Below the pieces are notes generated by a model that was not told the DNA's origin, searched no databases, and saw only the letters and a program-made list of their open reading frames with translations. Below, piece after piece: positions 17,439 to 27,627 of a stretch of DNA of 64,000 nt. Each line of letters starts with the position of its first letter. Position 1 is the stretch's first letter. The translations under genes and the position numbers were made by a program. Location of the stretch: assembly GCA_002365175.1 (NCBI GenBank), contig DEZK01000016.1, positions 26,063 to 90,062 on the forward strand, read 5' to 3'. The stretch is from Raskinella chloraquaticus (SeqCode) (GTDB taxonomy: Bacteria > Pseudomonadota > Alphaproteobacteria > Rhizobiales > UBA4765).

Positions 17439-17966
17439 ATGTCAGTTCTTTCGCAATCCCTGTCGCGCCTGCTTCGTGGCGCGAGCATTGCTGCGGTGGT
17501 TTCGATTGCTCCCTTTATGGCCGGTAGTCTGATTTCGGCGCAGGCATATGACATTACGTCAAAGGCTGCGGTCAACGTGACATCTTCCAGAGTAGCGCTT
17601 CAGAGCCATGATCCGGTCGCCTACCAAACCGTTGGCAAGCCGGTGCTGGGTCAGGAAAAGTTTTCTGCTGAACATGAAGGGGCGATCTATCGCTTTTCAT
17701 CAGAAGAAAACCTCAAGGCATTCAAGGCTGACCCGGTCAAGTATGCCCCGCTCTATGGCGGTTTCTGCCAGCAGGGGGCCGCAGGCGGCAAGAAGCTGGA
17801 TGGCGATCCGACCATCTTCCGGGTTGCCGATGGCAAGCTCGCTGTCTTCTCCTACAAGGCAGCCCTGGACGGCTTCCTGAAGGATCCGGCAGGCAATGCT
17901 GCCAAGGCCAATGACAACTGGTCGAAGATCGTGGACAAGACACCGCGCGAGCTTTTCGGCTTCTGA
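17439..17966 (+). CDS. Exported YHS domain protein
   Basis: A 175-residue protein with an N-terminal export signal (hydrophobic run AAVVSIAPFMAGSLISA ending near residue 37) and a YHS-type domain starting HDPVAYQTVGKPVLGQ and including YRFSSEENLKAFKADP and YGGFCQQG, where the single cysteine sits. YHS domains are often linked to metal-handling proteins. Co-regulation with the ECF/NrsF pair through its own GTAACC-N16-CGAA promoter suggests a periplasmic stress-defence role (inference). GGAG lies 7 nt before the ATG at 17439, favouring it over an upstream ATG at 17370. Confidence 0.87.
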   Translation: MSVLSQSLSRLLRGASIAAVVSIAPFMAGSLISAQAYDITSKAAVNVTSSRVALQSHDPVAYQTVGKPVLGQEKFSAEHEGAIYRFSSEENLKAFKADPVKYAPLYGGFCQQGAAGGKKLDGDPTIFRVADGKLAVFSYKAALDGFLKDPAGNAAKANDNWSKIVDKTPRELFGF

Positions 17967-17979
17967 TCCAATCTGTGAG

Positions 17980-18012
17980 CCGCCGGCTTCATGTATACGA
18001 AGCCGGCGGTTT
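17980..18012 (+). terminator. Rho-independent terminator after the YHS gene
   Basis: An 11-bp perfect stem CCGCCGGCTTC / GAAGCCGGCGG with an 8-base loop, followed by TTTC, 13 bp after the stop codon. Confidence 0.75.
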
Positions 18013-18111
18013 CATGCCGCACTTGCGACATGGTGCCTGAATAATCTGAACAGTCTTGATGACTGGCTCCGGGGAGCGCCGCTCGCAAGCTCAATCTGCC
18101 AGACACATCAC

Positions 18112-18516
18112 TGAGATTTTCCTGACGTTGTGACATCCGGACGCCCATTTTCCGAGGCAAGCCCCGCCAGCGTCTGCATCCATGAATAGGCCGATAAAAT
18201 CCAGAAAGCCGATGTCGCCGTGCCGAAGGCAACGCAAACGGCGGCGACGAAATGCGTCGTCGGCCCGACGCGCTGCCAGCCAAACAGCATGATGCCAAGG
18301 CAAACAGCATGATGCCAAGGAAGGTGGCTTCGAGAAAGAAGGCGGTCAGTACCTCATAGGCCAGCAACGGCCCCGGCACACTGCCGGCAACATCCGAAAA
18401 GACAGCCCGATTGGTGCCGAACTGGCAGCTCATGACCACGCCCGCGACGACGCCCATGCCACAGGCGATGGTGAAGGCAAACGCAAACGCGACAGAATTT
18501 CGGCATCGAAGGACAT
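18112..18516 (-). pseudogene. cydA: cydA remnant (cytochrome bd-type quinol oxidase subunit I)
   Basis: Read on the complement, ATG at 18516 gives the subunit I start MSFDAEILSRL, then a frameshift leads to FAFTIACGMGVVAGVVMSCQ, FGTNRAVFSDVAG and YEVLTAFFLEATFLGIMLF. The segment between FAFTIA and GMGVV that normally holds about 40 residues is missing. A 20-bp tandem duplication at 18280-18320 shifts the frame again, after which AVCVAFGTATSAFWILSAYS and WMQTLAG follow before the homology ends near 18130. About three-quarters of the gene is absent and no cydB is present. It is a decayed fragment, not an expressed oxidase. Confidence 0.85.
18280..18320. repeat. 20-bp tandem duplication inside the cydA remnant
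   Basis: The unit CAAACAGCATGATGCCAAGG occurs twice head to tail at about 18281-18320. Because 20 is not a multiple of 3 it shifts the cydA frame. The copies are identical, so the duplication is recent relative to other damage in the gene. Confidence 0.8.
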
Positions 18517-18838
18517 AAGTCACTTAAGCCAGACAAGTTCCAGCGCTCGAAGCCTGTCGCGCATCCACCTTGCATGGATGCACGACTGATGGTCCATGAT
18601 CGTCACAGCGGCCGTTATGCCTTGCAGATAAAACCACACCCTGTCTGCTCCGTGACAATGCAACGACAGACGGCAAAGACTGCGACGGCGTTCCAACAAA
18701 TCAATCGACTCGATTTGTCATCGGCTGTAAAGCCGGGTCCCGTCCGCTCACATCAGCTCATTAAAATGGCAAGGTCGAGCGCCTTTGATTTTCTGATAAA
18801 AACATCAATAGCTTGCTATCTTATCAAGGATTTACCTC
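18517..18838. other. Intergenic region, no gene seen
   Basis: Between the cydA remnant and the wbpA-like gene. Short frames only, none with a recognisable product. The last 60 bases are AT-rich (TTTTCTGATAAAAACATCAA) and probably hold the promoter of the wbpA-like gene. Confidence 0.45.
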
Positions 18839-20185
18839 ATGACGCCGGTTATCGAGGAACGCGTTTCCAGGCTCATCGCGCGTATTGCATCGCGTGACTA
18901 TACAATCGGCATCATTGGTCTGGGGTATGTCGGAATTCCGCTCGCGCTCAGCGCAGTCAAGGCAGGATTCCCGATCCTTGGGTTTGATATCGATGACAAC
19001 CGGGTTGCCCAGATCAATCGCGGTCAAAGCTTTATCCCGCACATCCCGACCGAGCTGATCAACGATGCGGTCAAGGCGGGGCGGTTCTGCGCTACCGCCG
19101 ACTTCGCCCGACTGAGTGAAGTCGACGCCATCATCATTGCCGTTCCAACCCCGCTGTCGCGGCAACGCGAGCCTGATCTCAGCTTTGTCGAGAGCACGGC
19201 GAATTCCATTGCACCGCGCTTGCACAGGGATCAGCTGGTAGTCCTTGAATCAACGACCTGGCCGGGGACAACCGAAGAGGTGATGCGCCCCTTGCTGGAG
19301 CGCAGCGGGCTTAAAAGCGGTACCGATTTTTTTCTCGCCTATTCGCCCGAGCGCGAGGATCCCGGCAATCAGACGTTCACCACTTCAACCATCCCCAAGA
19401 TTGTCGGCGGCGATGGTGCCGACGCCCTGCGGCTGGCCTGCGCCGTTTATGACGCGCTGGTGGTCCAGACCGTGCCGGTATCCTCATCGGCAACGGCTGA
19501 AGCCGTCAAGCTCACGGAGAATATTTTCAGGGCGGTCAATATCGCCCTCGTCAATGAACTGAAGGTCATCTACGAGAAAATGGGCATCGATATCTGGGAA
19601 GTGATTGACGCTGCCAAGACCAAACCCTTCGGCTTCATGCCGTTTTATCCAGGGCCCGGACTTGGGGGACATTGCATCCCCATCGATCCCTTCTATCTGA
19701 CATGGAAAGCGCGCGAATTCGACGTCACGACCCGCTTCATCGAATTGGCCGGGCAAATCAATACGAGCATGCCCCTTTACGTCGTCGACAAGGTTGGCGA
19801 GGCACTGGACCGGACCTTTGGCAAGGGGCTCAGCGTTTCGCGCGTTCTTGTCATGGGTATCGCCTACAAGAAGAACATTGCAGATATGCGCGAGAGCCCG
19901 TCACTGCGACTGATCGAACTCCTGGAACAACGCGGTGCCACGACCGCTTTTCACGACCCCTATGTTCCGGTTATACCGAAAACGCGAGAGCATGCGGCTC
20001 TCGCCGGGCGGCAGTCGATTGAGCTTAATGATCATCTCATCAAAGATTTCGACGCTGTGCTCATCGCCACCGATCACGATGCGATCGATTATGCCGCCCT
20101 GGCCGCGAGCGCCAGACTTGTTATCGATACGCGAAATGCCTGCGCGCGCGCCGGTGTCAGCGGGGATCATATCATCAAGGCCTGA
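18839..20185 (+). CDS. wbpA: UDP-N-acetyl-D-glucosamine dehydrogenase (WbpA type)
   Basis: A 448-residue nucleotide-sugar dehydrogenase that oxidises C6 of UDP-GlcNAc to the uronic acid with two NAD+. The Rossmann loop GLGYVG is at residues 27-32, the substrate region KLTENIFRAVNIALVNEL follows, and the catalytic cysteine is Cys279 in PGPGLGGHCIP. The C-terminal UDP-binding domain includes GIAYKKNIADMRESPSL. Length and motifs fit WbpA/VipA rather than plain UDP-glucose dehydrogenase. Followed after 30 bp by the WbpB-type oxidoreductase, the next step in UDP-2,3-diacetamido-mannuronate-type sugar synthesis for surface polysaccharide. Confidence 0.88.
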   Translation: MTPVIEERVSRLIARIASRDYTIGIIGLGYVGIPLALSAVKAGFPILGFDIDDNRVAQINRGQSFIPHIPTELINDAVKAGRFCATADFARLSEVDAIIIAVPTPLSRQREPDLSFVESTANSIAPRLHRDQLVVLESTTWPGTTEEVMRPLLERSGLKSGTDFFLAYSPEREDPGNQTFTTSTIPKIVGGDGADALRLACAVYDALVVQTVPVSSSATAEAVKLTENIFRAVNIALVNELKVIYEKMGIDIWEVIDAAKTKPFGFMPFYPGPGLGGHCIPIDPFYLTWKAREFDVTTRFIELAGQINTSMPLYVVDKVGEALDRTFGKGLSVSRVLVMGIAYKKNIADMRESPSLRLIELLEQRGATTAFHDPYVPVIPKTREHAALAGRQSIELNDHLIKDFDAVLIATDHDAIDYAALAASARLVIDTRNACARAGVSGDHIIKA

Positions 20186-21154
<969 letters not shown>

Positions 21155-21253
21155 CCGCCACAGAAAAACGTTTCGCATCGACAAAAGCTGGTGCGATAGA
21201 CCGCACCCGAAGACTGAAGGGCGCCGGTGCGCTGATCTTGCCGGCCATCAACA

Positions 21254-22474
21254 CTATAACGGCCCAACTGCAGTCGATGACGGGCCGGTGCGGGGAATTC
21301 GTGCGGGATCGATGCCGGTGAGCTTCTCGTAAAGCGCCGCATCGGTTGCGCCCTCGGTATTGAAAAGAAGCACGCGCGCGGTGTGCCCCAGTTCAAGCAC
21401 GGTGCGCGCGGTCTCATCATCAAGGCAGGTCATCAGGCCCGCAAGACCCGCCGCCCCGCTTTCCCCGGCAATGATCGTGCAATCGCTTTCTGCTGGCCGG
21501 GCAAACTCATTCATCGCGACGATCGCACTGTCTTCACTAACGGCAACAAAACCCTCTGCAAGGGATTGCACGACCTCGAAAGCAAGCGGCGATGGTTCGG
21601 CGCATTCGAGCATTGCCATCACGGTTGGCAATCCGTGCGCCACCGTGGTGACGCGGCCTGCCTCAGCGCTTGCCAGCAGACAGGCGGCGCGCTCCGGCTC
21701 GACAATGACGATCTTCGGCATCGCCTGCCCGTAAACCGCCAGGGCGTGGGCCGTGACCGCCGCAGCGACACCGCCCACACCGGCCTGAATGAAAATATGA
21801 GTCGGTGGTTGCGGCAATTCCTCGAACGCTTCGCCCGCTGTCACTGTGTAGCCCTGCATGACGGTGAGGGGAATATCCTCATAGCCCTCCCACGATGTAT
21901 CGGAGACGACCGTCCAGCCATGGCGGCTGGCCTGGCGCGCCGCCTCGACAACTGAGTCATCATAGCTGCCGGCGACGCGGACGATCTCGCCCCCGAAGGC
22001 GGCGATTGCGGCGGCGCGAGGTTCGCTCACGCCTTCATGCATAAAGATGATGGAGCGGCAACCAACAAGACGCGCGCCGGCGGCGACCGCGCGCCCGTGA
22101 TTGCCATCCGTGGCGCACACCATCGTCATGCCGGCAGCGATCGCGCGCATGGCAGGTGATTGCATTTCCGCCGGATCGACGGTCCGACCCCACCTCCTCG
22201 CCGCTTCATCGGCGACAAGGCGCATCACCGCATAGGCGCCGCCCAACGCCTTGAAGCTGGTGAGACCGAGGCGATAGCCTTCATCCTTCACGTGGAGAGA
22301 CGCGAGGCCGAGCCGCGCGGCCAAAGCTGGCAGAGCGTGCAGGGGCGTCGGGCGATGGCGCGGGCAGGAAAGCAGAAAACGCGAGGCCTGCGCCCTGCCC
22401 TCGTGCCCCAGAGCCAAGAGAAGATGTGGCCTTGGCAGCGGCGCCTGTGCCTTGCGGGTGTTGATCAGGAACAT
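21254..22474 (-). CDS. dpaL: Diaminopropionate ammonia-lyase
   Basis: A PLP enzyme of 406 residues that converts 2,3-diaminopropionate to pyruvate and two ammonia. The PLP lysine is Lys75 in GLTSFKALGGAYAV; DGNHGRAVA and the phosphate-binding loop GESGAAGLAGL are also typical. HVKDEGYRLGLTSFK distinguishes this branch from threonine dehydratases. Start at the ATG at 22474 with AGAGG 6 nt upstream; the frame is open further upstream but that extension is not family-like. It stands alone, convergent with the wbpB-like gene and divergent from the phosphatase gene. Confidence 0.88.
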   Translation of the reverse strand: MFLINTRKAQAPLPRPHLLLALGHEGRAQASRFLLSCPRHRPTPLHALPALAARLGLASLHVKDEGYRLGLTSFKALGGAYAVMRLVADEAARRWGRTVDPAEMQSPAMRAIAAGMTMVCATDGNHGRAVAAGARLVGCRSIIFMHEGVSEPRAAAIAAFGGEIVRVAGSYDDSVVEAARQASRHGWTVVSDTSWEGYEDIPLTVMQGYTVTAGEAFEELPQPPTHIFIQAGVGGVAAAVTAHALAVYGQAMPKIVIVEPERAACLLASAEAGRVTTVAHGLPTVMAMLECAEPSPLAFEVVQSLAEGFVAVSEDSAIVAMNEFARPAESDCTIIAGESGAAGLAGLMTCLDDETARTVLELGHTARVLLFNTEGATDAALYEKLTGIDPARIPRTGPSSTAVGPL

Positions 22475-22686
22475 ATGACGCCTCTGCCCGATTACGCGTT
22501 CTTGCATGTCATAACGCAAAATTGCCGATGCTTGGCAAGGATATCGCCTGATCACGTTGGGCTGGCGGTCAAGTACAGCGCGAGAATCCGCAGCGGTACG
22601 AAATTCATGAATTTCGACTTCAAACACTGCACTTGCCGTGATTCAATACCACCGGCGGCGTCATGATGCAGCGAGAGGATACGGGT

Positions 22687-23253
22687 ATGATGGAAGCGTT
22701 GATCGACCATGCCCACCATCACCCGCTTGGATGGCCCTGCAGGATGCGCATCTGTGGGCAATATGAAGCGCGCCAGTATGTCGACCTCTGGCAGCCGACG
22801 CACCTTGTCAGCATCAAGCAGCGGGAGCGGCCCTATCGTGGCCCGCCGTTTCCAGCCGAGCGCCATCTCGTGCTGGAATTCGAGGATGTCACGGATGCCT
22901 CGCACCCTGGCGCACCCACCAACGCGCATCTTGATGCGGTTCTGACCTTCATTGACGCCGTGCCACAGGAGGCTTGCGTCCTCATCCACTGCCTGCAAGG
23001 CCTGAGCCGCTCGACCGCTCTGGCCATGGGCCTTCTGGCGCGCGAAGTTCAACCTCTGCGCGCAGCCTATCTGCTGCATGGGCTGCGGCCGCAAGCCGTA
23101 CCAAATCCATTACTGGTGAGGCTCTGGGATGAGCGTCTTGACCTGCATGGCGAACTGGCGAAAGAAGGTGCCCGCTTCCCCTGTCAGGTGTGGCGACATG
23201 GCGACGGGCTGGGGAATTTTCCGCACCGGCGCCGCAAGCGCAGTCATCAATGA
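22687..23253 (+). CDS. Tyrosine-phosphatase-like protein
   Basis: A 188-residue protein with the HCX5R active-site loop (HCLQGLSR, Cys102 and Arg108) followed by the helix STALAMGLLA. This fits the small bacterial dual-specificity/tyrosine phosphatase superfamily often found in alphaproteobacteria. Physiological substrate unknown. GAGAGG sits 8 nt before the ATG at 22687; an upstream in-frame ATG at 22663 lacks a ribosome site. A basic tail (HRRRKRSHQ) ends the protein. Confidence 0.82.
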   Translation: MMEALIDHAHHHPLGWPCRMRICGQYEARQYVDLWQPTHLVSIKQRERPYRGPPFPAERHLVLEFEDVTDASHPGAPTNAHLDAVLTFIDAVPQEACVLIHCLQGLSRSTALAMGLLAREVQPLRAAYLLHGLRPQAVPNPLLVRLWDERLDLHGELAKEGARFPCQVWRHGDGLGNFPHRRRKRSHQ

Positions 23254-23266
23254 TCTTGCACGAAAA

Positions 23267-23290
23267 GCGACCGCGCGCAAACGCGGTCGC
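23267..23290. terminator. Bidirectional hairpin terminator
   Basis: Perfect 9-bp stem GCGACCGCG / CGCGGTCGC with a 6-base loop, between the convergent phosphatase and carboxymuconolactone decarboxylase-family genes. An AAAA run precedes it, which becomes TTTT after the hairpin on the minus strand. Confidence 0.65.
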
Positions 23291-23347
23291 CTGTCGTCAA
23301 CGATTAAGTGCGGCAGAGCATTTGTGTGCCGATCCGCCGCCGCAAGC

Positions 23348-23899
23348 TCACGCAACCTTGCGCAGCTCGACCTTCGGGAAGTCGATGTCGGTCTTGGCTA
23401 CTTCATTGATGTAATTGGTCAGCGTGTTGAGGGCGACATGGGCGACGATCTCGACGATCTCGTCATCGCCGTAGCCGGCGGCCTTCACCGCGCTGACGTC
23501 GGCATCCGAGACATGGCCGCGCTCGCGCACGATCTTGGCGGCAAAGCGCACAGCGGCATCGGCCTTGGGATCATTCGAGGCGCCGTTACGGTTTGCCGTG
23601 ATCTCGGCATCGTCCAGCTTGGCGAGGTTCTTGCCCAGATAGGTGTGGGCCGACAGGCAGTAGCCGCAGCCATTGATTTCGGCAACGGCAAGCGCAATGC
23701 GCTCACGGGTCTTGCCGTCAAGCTTGCCCTTGCCGAGCGCGCCATTGAGGCCGAGGAAGCCTTCGAGGGCGGCGGGGCTGTTGCCCAGGACGCGGAAGAT
23801 GTTCGGGGCCGAACCCAGCTGCTTGGTGACGGCTTGCAGCAAAGGCTGGGACGCAGCGGGAGAAGCTTCGATCGAGGCGGGGGTGGCAATGCGGGTCAT
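23348..23899 (-). CDS. Carboxymuconolactone decarboxylase / AhpD-like protein
   Basis: A 183-residue AhpD-fold protein with the redox pair Cys78 and Cys81 (EINGCGYCLSAHTYLG) and His85, the peroxidase signature of this family, which usually acts as an alkylhydroperoxidase or decarboxylase. The segment VAHVALNTLTNYINEVAKTD is the typical C-terminal helix. It is divergent from a LysR regulator, a common arrangement for regulator-controlled peroxidase genes, and the 155-bp gap probably contains the shared control region. Confidence 0.9.
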   Translation of the reverse strand: MTRIATPASIEASPAASQPLLQAVTKQLGSAPNIFRVLGNSPAALEGFLGLNGALGKGKLDGKTRERIALAVAEINGCGYCLSAHTYLGKNLAKLDDAEITANRNGASNDPKADAAVRFAAKIVRERGHVSDADVSAVKAAGYGDDEIVEIVAHVALNTLTNYINEVAKTDIDFPKVELRKVA

Positions 23900-24054
23900 G
23901 GGCGTTTTCCTTTGGTTGAAACTTAGGTCTGAGAAGCGAAACCAGGACTTGTTTCAGGCTCGGCGAGCCCGACGAGCGGTGATATGCACCCTTCCGAGAC
24001 TGATGAGTATCTGCTAAAATCAGGAAAGATAATCTCATAAAATGGAACAATCCT

Positions 24055-24957
24055 ATGGACCAGCTGGAAGCCATTTCAACCTTTGTCGCGGTCGCCGATG
24101 AAGGCGGGTTCTCGGCCGCCTCGCGCCGGCTGCGGGTGCCGCTGGCGACGATCAGCCGGCGTGTCAGCGATCTTGAAGGAGAACTCGGCGCGCAATTGCT
24201 GACGCGCACCACGCGCAAGGTCGTGCTGACCGAGATCGGCGCGCAATATCTGTCGACGTGTCGGCGCGTGCTGGAGGACCTGGATGAAGCCAAGCGGCTG
24301 GCGGCTGGCGAATATCGCGCACCGCGCGGAGAACTGGTCGTCTCGGCACCAACCGGACTTGGCAATATCCATCTGATGCCGATCCTGACCGAGTTCCTGG
24401 CGGCCTATCCTGATATCGATATCGATCTGCGGCTGAGTGACCACATTGTCAGCCTGGTTGACGAACATATCGATGTGGCGCTGCGCATCGGTCATCTCGA
24501 AGACAGTGGCCTCATCGCCGCGAAAATTGGCGCGGTGCGCCATGTGGTTTGCGCGAGCCCCGACTATCTCGGTGAATTTGGTGAACCAACCCAGCTCAAC
24601 GAAATGGCGGACCATGTCTGCGTGACGTTTACGGCCTTTGGCACATCGCGCGAGTGGATTTTTCGCAACAAGGATCGCATCGTGCGGCTGCCGGTCAAAT
24701 CACGCCTGGCCGCAACCACCGCCGAGGCGGCTGTTCACGCGGCGATCTCCGGCATCGGCATTACAAGACTGCTATGCTATCAGGTGGCGCAGGCGATTGG
24801 CGAGGGCAGGCTGCGCCTCGTGCTTCGCCAGAACGAACCAGACCCCTTGCCAGTCAGCTTTATCTACCCCAGCGGACGGCTGGTCGCGCAGAAACTCAAA
24901 GCGTTTCTCGAATTTGTCATTCCTCGCCTCAAGGCGCGGCTTGTTTTCGATCATTGA
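24055..24957 (+). CDS. LysR family transcriptional regulator
   Basis: A 300-residue regulator. The N-terminal winged helix reads AISTFVAVADEGGFSAASRR then LRVPLATISRRVSDLEGELG (residues 4-45), with the effector-binding domain after residue 90. It is divergent from the AhpD-like gene, its most likely target, with the cupin gene downstream in the same direction as another candidate. The inducer is unknown. Confidence 0.93.
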   Translation: MDQLEAISTFVAVADEGGFSAASRRLRVPLATISRRVSDLEGELGAQLLTRTTRKVVLTEIGAQYLSTCRRVLEDLDEAKRLAAGEYRAPRGELVVSAPTGLGNIHLMPILTEFLAAYPDIDIDLRLSDHIVSLVDEHIDVALRIGHLEDSGLIAAKIGAVRHVVCASPDYLGEFGEPTQLNEMADHVCVTFTAFGTSREWIFRNKDRIVRLPVKSRLAATTAEAAVHAAISGIGITRLLCYQVAQAIGEGRLRLVLRQNEPDPLPVSFIYPSGRLVAQKLKAFLEFVIPRLKARLVFDH

Positions 24958-25042
24958 TCGGGCGCTGCCGGGATTCGGCTTGGCCCACCGATGCCCACGG
25001 CGTAGAAGACACGCAACTCGACCAGATGAACAGGAGCGCTTG

Positions 25043-25696
25043 ATGCAGATCCGTGCTGAATACCACTTGCGCGCCGTGGTCCGGCCGGGTGACGAACCCT
25101 TCGTCGCCTCGCCCCTGCCGGGCGTGACCCGATTGATGCTCGATCGCGAGGGCGGCGAAGTGGCCCGCGCAACGACCATCGTGCGCTACGCCAGGGGCTC
25201 GCGATTCTCATCGCACGACCACGCGATGGGCGAGGAATTTCTGGTCCTTGCCGGCGTCTTTTGCGACGAGCATGGCGCCTATCCCGCCGGCACCTATGTG
25301 CGCAATCCGCCAGGCTCACACCACGCGCCCTTCAGCACCGAAGGCTGCATGATATTTGTAAAACTGCGTCAGTTCGCGCCAGATGATCGCAAACAGCTTG
25401 TCGTCGATACGACGACAGCCGCGTGGCAGAATGGCAGCAAGGAGGGTGATCATATCCTGCCGCTCCATCATCACGATCACGAGCGAGTGGCCATGATCCG
25501 CCTTGGCGCCGGCAGCCGCTATGAGCCAGCAAAAGATCAGGGCGGGACGGAGATTCTGATCATCGAGGGCATGCTTTACGATGGCGCCAGTGCTTATCCC
25601 GGCGGAAGCTGGTTGCGCCTGCCGGCGGGCGATTGCGCCAGTCTGTCAACGCGCGAGGGCTGCACGTTCTATATCAAGAGCGGCCATCTGGGCTGA
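25043..25696 (+). CDS. Double cupin protein, ChrR-like
   Basis: A 217-residue protein with two cupin folds. The first carries SSHDHAMGEEFLVLAG (His58, His60, Glu64) as metal ligands; the second has HHHDHERVAMIRL and GGTEILIIEGML. ChrR-type cupins bind zinc and some act as anti-sigma factors, but the N-terminal sigma-binding zinc domain is missing here, so a metal-binding sensor or small enzyme is more likely. AGGAG lies 7 nt before the ATG at 25043. Same direction as the LysR gene, 85 bp downstream of it. Confidence 0.8.
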   Translation: MQIRAEYHLRAVVRPGDEPFVASPLPGVTRLMLDREGGEVARATTIVRYARGSRFSSHDHAMGEEFLVLAGVFCDEHGAYPAGTYVRNPPGSHHAPFSTEGCMIFVKLRQFAPDDRKQLVVDTTTAAWQNGSKEGDHILPLHHHDHERVAMIRLGAGSRYEPAKDQGGTEILIIEGMLYDGASAYPGGSWLRLPAGDCASLSTREGCTFYIKSGHLG

Positions 25697-26011
25697 GACT
25701 TGCTGGTGACGCGGATCGTCACAGATCGATGAAAGAGCAGAATGGTCCTTGATAGGTCGGATACTTCCTCGACAGAGAAGTTCGCGGAGGTTCCGGTGGC
25801 TGGCACAGCCAATGCAACCCTAACCGCGCCGTTGAACGGGACCAGCGAAGCGTCGGCGCAATGGAACTTCACCCAGTTACCGTACGTTGCCGGGCATCCT
25901 GAAAAGCCGGTAATTTGGCGATTATTTCACGCCGGCGAATAAAAAATTTACCATACGATAATTTATCCCGAACAATCTGAATGTAATTTAGTAGTTACAT
26001 AAGGAATAACT
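25697..26011. other. Intergenic region before the globin-coupled receptor
   Basis: No supported gene; an open frame at 25742-25942 (66 codons) has no ribosome site or similarity. GTGACG-CGGAT-CGTCAC at about 25705-25721 could be a weak terminator of the cupin gene. The last 70 bases are AT-rich and probably hold the receptor promoter; AAGGAA lies 6 nt before the ATG at 26012. Confidence 0.4.
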
Positions 26012-27364
26012 ATGACTTACGCAAAAAATTCTACTCAGGATACAGATTTATCCTCACGTCTGAATTTCATGAAGATCGACGCTGAAAGTCGGGAGGCGCT
26101 GCGCCGGTTCTGGCCGCATGTTCACAAGGCACTGCCGACCATTCTCGACAAGTTCTACGCGCATGTGACGTCTGAACCCTATCTGGCGAAGCTTGTCGGC
26201 AACGATGTGCCGCGTCTCAAGAGCGCACAGGGATCGCATTGGGAAAAGCTGTTCAGCGGGACATTCGACGACGCTTACGTCACCAGCGTGCGCACCATCG
26301 GCACCATCCACAATCGGATCGGGCTTGAACCGCGCTGGTATATCGGTGGCTATAATCTGATCCTGGGTGAACTGGCCGGTCTGGTGATGCGGCGGGCGGG
26401 TTGGGGTGGGCGTACACGTCACAATCTGATGCGCGCGGTGACCGCTGCGGTCATGCTCGACATGGATATCGCCATTTCGGTCTATCAGGAGGCAATGCTT
26501 GCCGACCGGCAGAAGCGCCAGACAAAGGTCGACGCCATCATCGGCGATTTCGGGTCGCGCTTCACCGGCATGCTGGAAGAGATCAGCGGCACGGCGACTG
26601 ACCTTGCCGCCACGGCCAAAACCCTTTCAGGCGCGGCTGATACATCGGCGGCGCAGCTGACAACTGTCGCCTCAGCCTCGGAGGAAAGCGCTGCCAACAT
26701 CCAGGGCGTGGCAGGTGCTACCGAAGAAATGTCGGTGACGCTCGCCGAAATCACCCGGCGGGCAAGTGAATCGGTACGCATCACCGGCGATGCGGTGACG
26801 CAGACCGAACACGCCAATCAGACGATGCAGAACCTGCAGAAGGTCGCCAATGATATCGGCGCCGTGGTGAGCCTGATCAGCGATATCGCCGGCCAGACCA
26901 ATCTGCTGGCTCTCAACGCCACCATCGAGGCGGCGCGGGCAGGCGAGATGGGCAAGGGTTTTGCCATCGTCGCCTCCGAGGTCAAGACCCTGGCGCAGCA
27001 GACTGCCAAGGCCACTGACGACATCCGCAGTCAGATCGAGCTTATCCAGCGCTCCGCCGGCGCTTCGGTGAAAGACATCGCCACGATCACGACCGTCATC
27101 ACGACCATCAGCGAGGCGGCAACCGCCATCTCCGGCGTGGTGGAGGAGCAGGACACGGCGACAAAGGAAATTTCGCACAACATCCAGGACGTTTCGACGG
27201 CGATCAGGCAGATTTCGCAGAGCCTTTCAGCGTCCAACGAGGCGGCCGGACAAGTCCGCAGCATTGCCGACACGGTCCTTACCGTTTCTGATCGTGTCAT
27301 GAGGCAGGAACAGCGTCTGCAATCGGCCCTCTCGTCCTTCTTCGACGAGATCCGCGCCGCCTGA
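26012..27364 (+). CDS. Globin-coupled chemotaxis sensor (HemAT-like)
   Basis: A 450-residue soluble receptor. Residues about 15-175 form a protoglobin sensor with the proximal heme ligand at His100 ([20 protein letters not shown]). The C-terminal half is an MCP signalling domain with the tip [20 protein letters not shown] and [20 protein letters not shown]. There are no membrane segments, so it senses oxygen or another gas in the cytoplasm and signals to CheA. It stands alone; the che genes are not in the window. Confidence 0.93.
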   Translation: MTYAKNSTQDTDLSSRLNFMKIDAESREALRRFWPHVHKALPTILDKFYAHVTSEPYLAKLVGNDVPRLKSAQGSHWEKLFSGTFDDAYVTSVRTIGTIHNRIGLEPRWYIGGYNLILGELAGLVMRRAGWGGRTRHNLMRAVTAAVMLDMDIAISVYQEAMLADRQKRQTKVDAIIGDFGSRFTGMLEEISGTATDLAATAKTLSGAADTSAAQLTTVASASEESAANIQGVAGATEEMSVTLAEITRRASESVRITGDAVTQTEHANQTMQNLQKVANDIGAVVSLISDIAGQTNLLALNATIEAARAGEMGKGFAIVASEVKTLAQQTAKATDDIRSQIELIQRSAGASVKDIATITTVITTISEAATAISGVVEEQDTATKEISHNIQDVSTAIRQISQSLSASNEAAGQVRSIADTVLTVSDRVMRQEQRLQSALSSFFDEIRAA

Positions 27365-27609
27365 AGACGAACATCAGCAAGTTCGGGATGGCGGCAGCAT
27401 GAATCGCAAGGCGATCGTGCTGGCAACACAGTGCGCTTTGGACTAAAGCCAGATTACGCTTGTCCTTTGACGCTTTTCCAGCCAAGCGCCACTGATCGGC
27501 AAGCGCTGCAATTAGCCCGCCTTCCAGCGTCGATGATCGCCACCCTCTTCGCAAGCAAAGCCCGGCGGGGAGACTGACGGAAACGAATGATAAAGGAGAC
27601 GTCGCGTCC

Positions 27610-27627
27610 ATGGCCGGTTTCGCATGA
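27610..27627 (+). promoter_or_regulatory. Five-codon leader frame overlapping the SDR start
   Basis: AAAGGAG at 27592-27598 is followed by ATG at 27610, reading MAGFA and stopping at a TGA (27625-27627) that overlaps the SDR start codon ATG 27624. The SDR ATG itself has no ribosome site, so translation may be coupled through this mini-frame. This is inference from spacing only. Confidence 0.4.

Noticed and set aside
25742..25942. 66-codon open frame between the cupin and globin-sensor genes
   Set aside because: No ribosome site, no similarity, and its end runs into the receptor promoter region.
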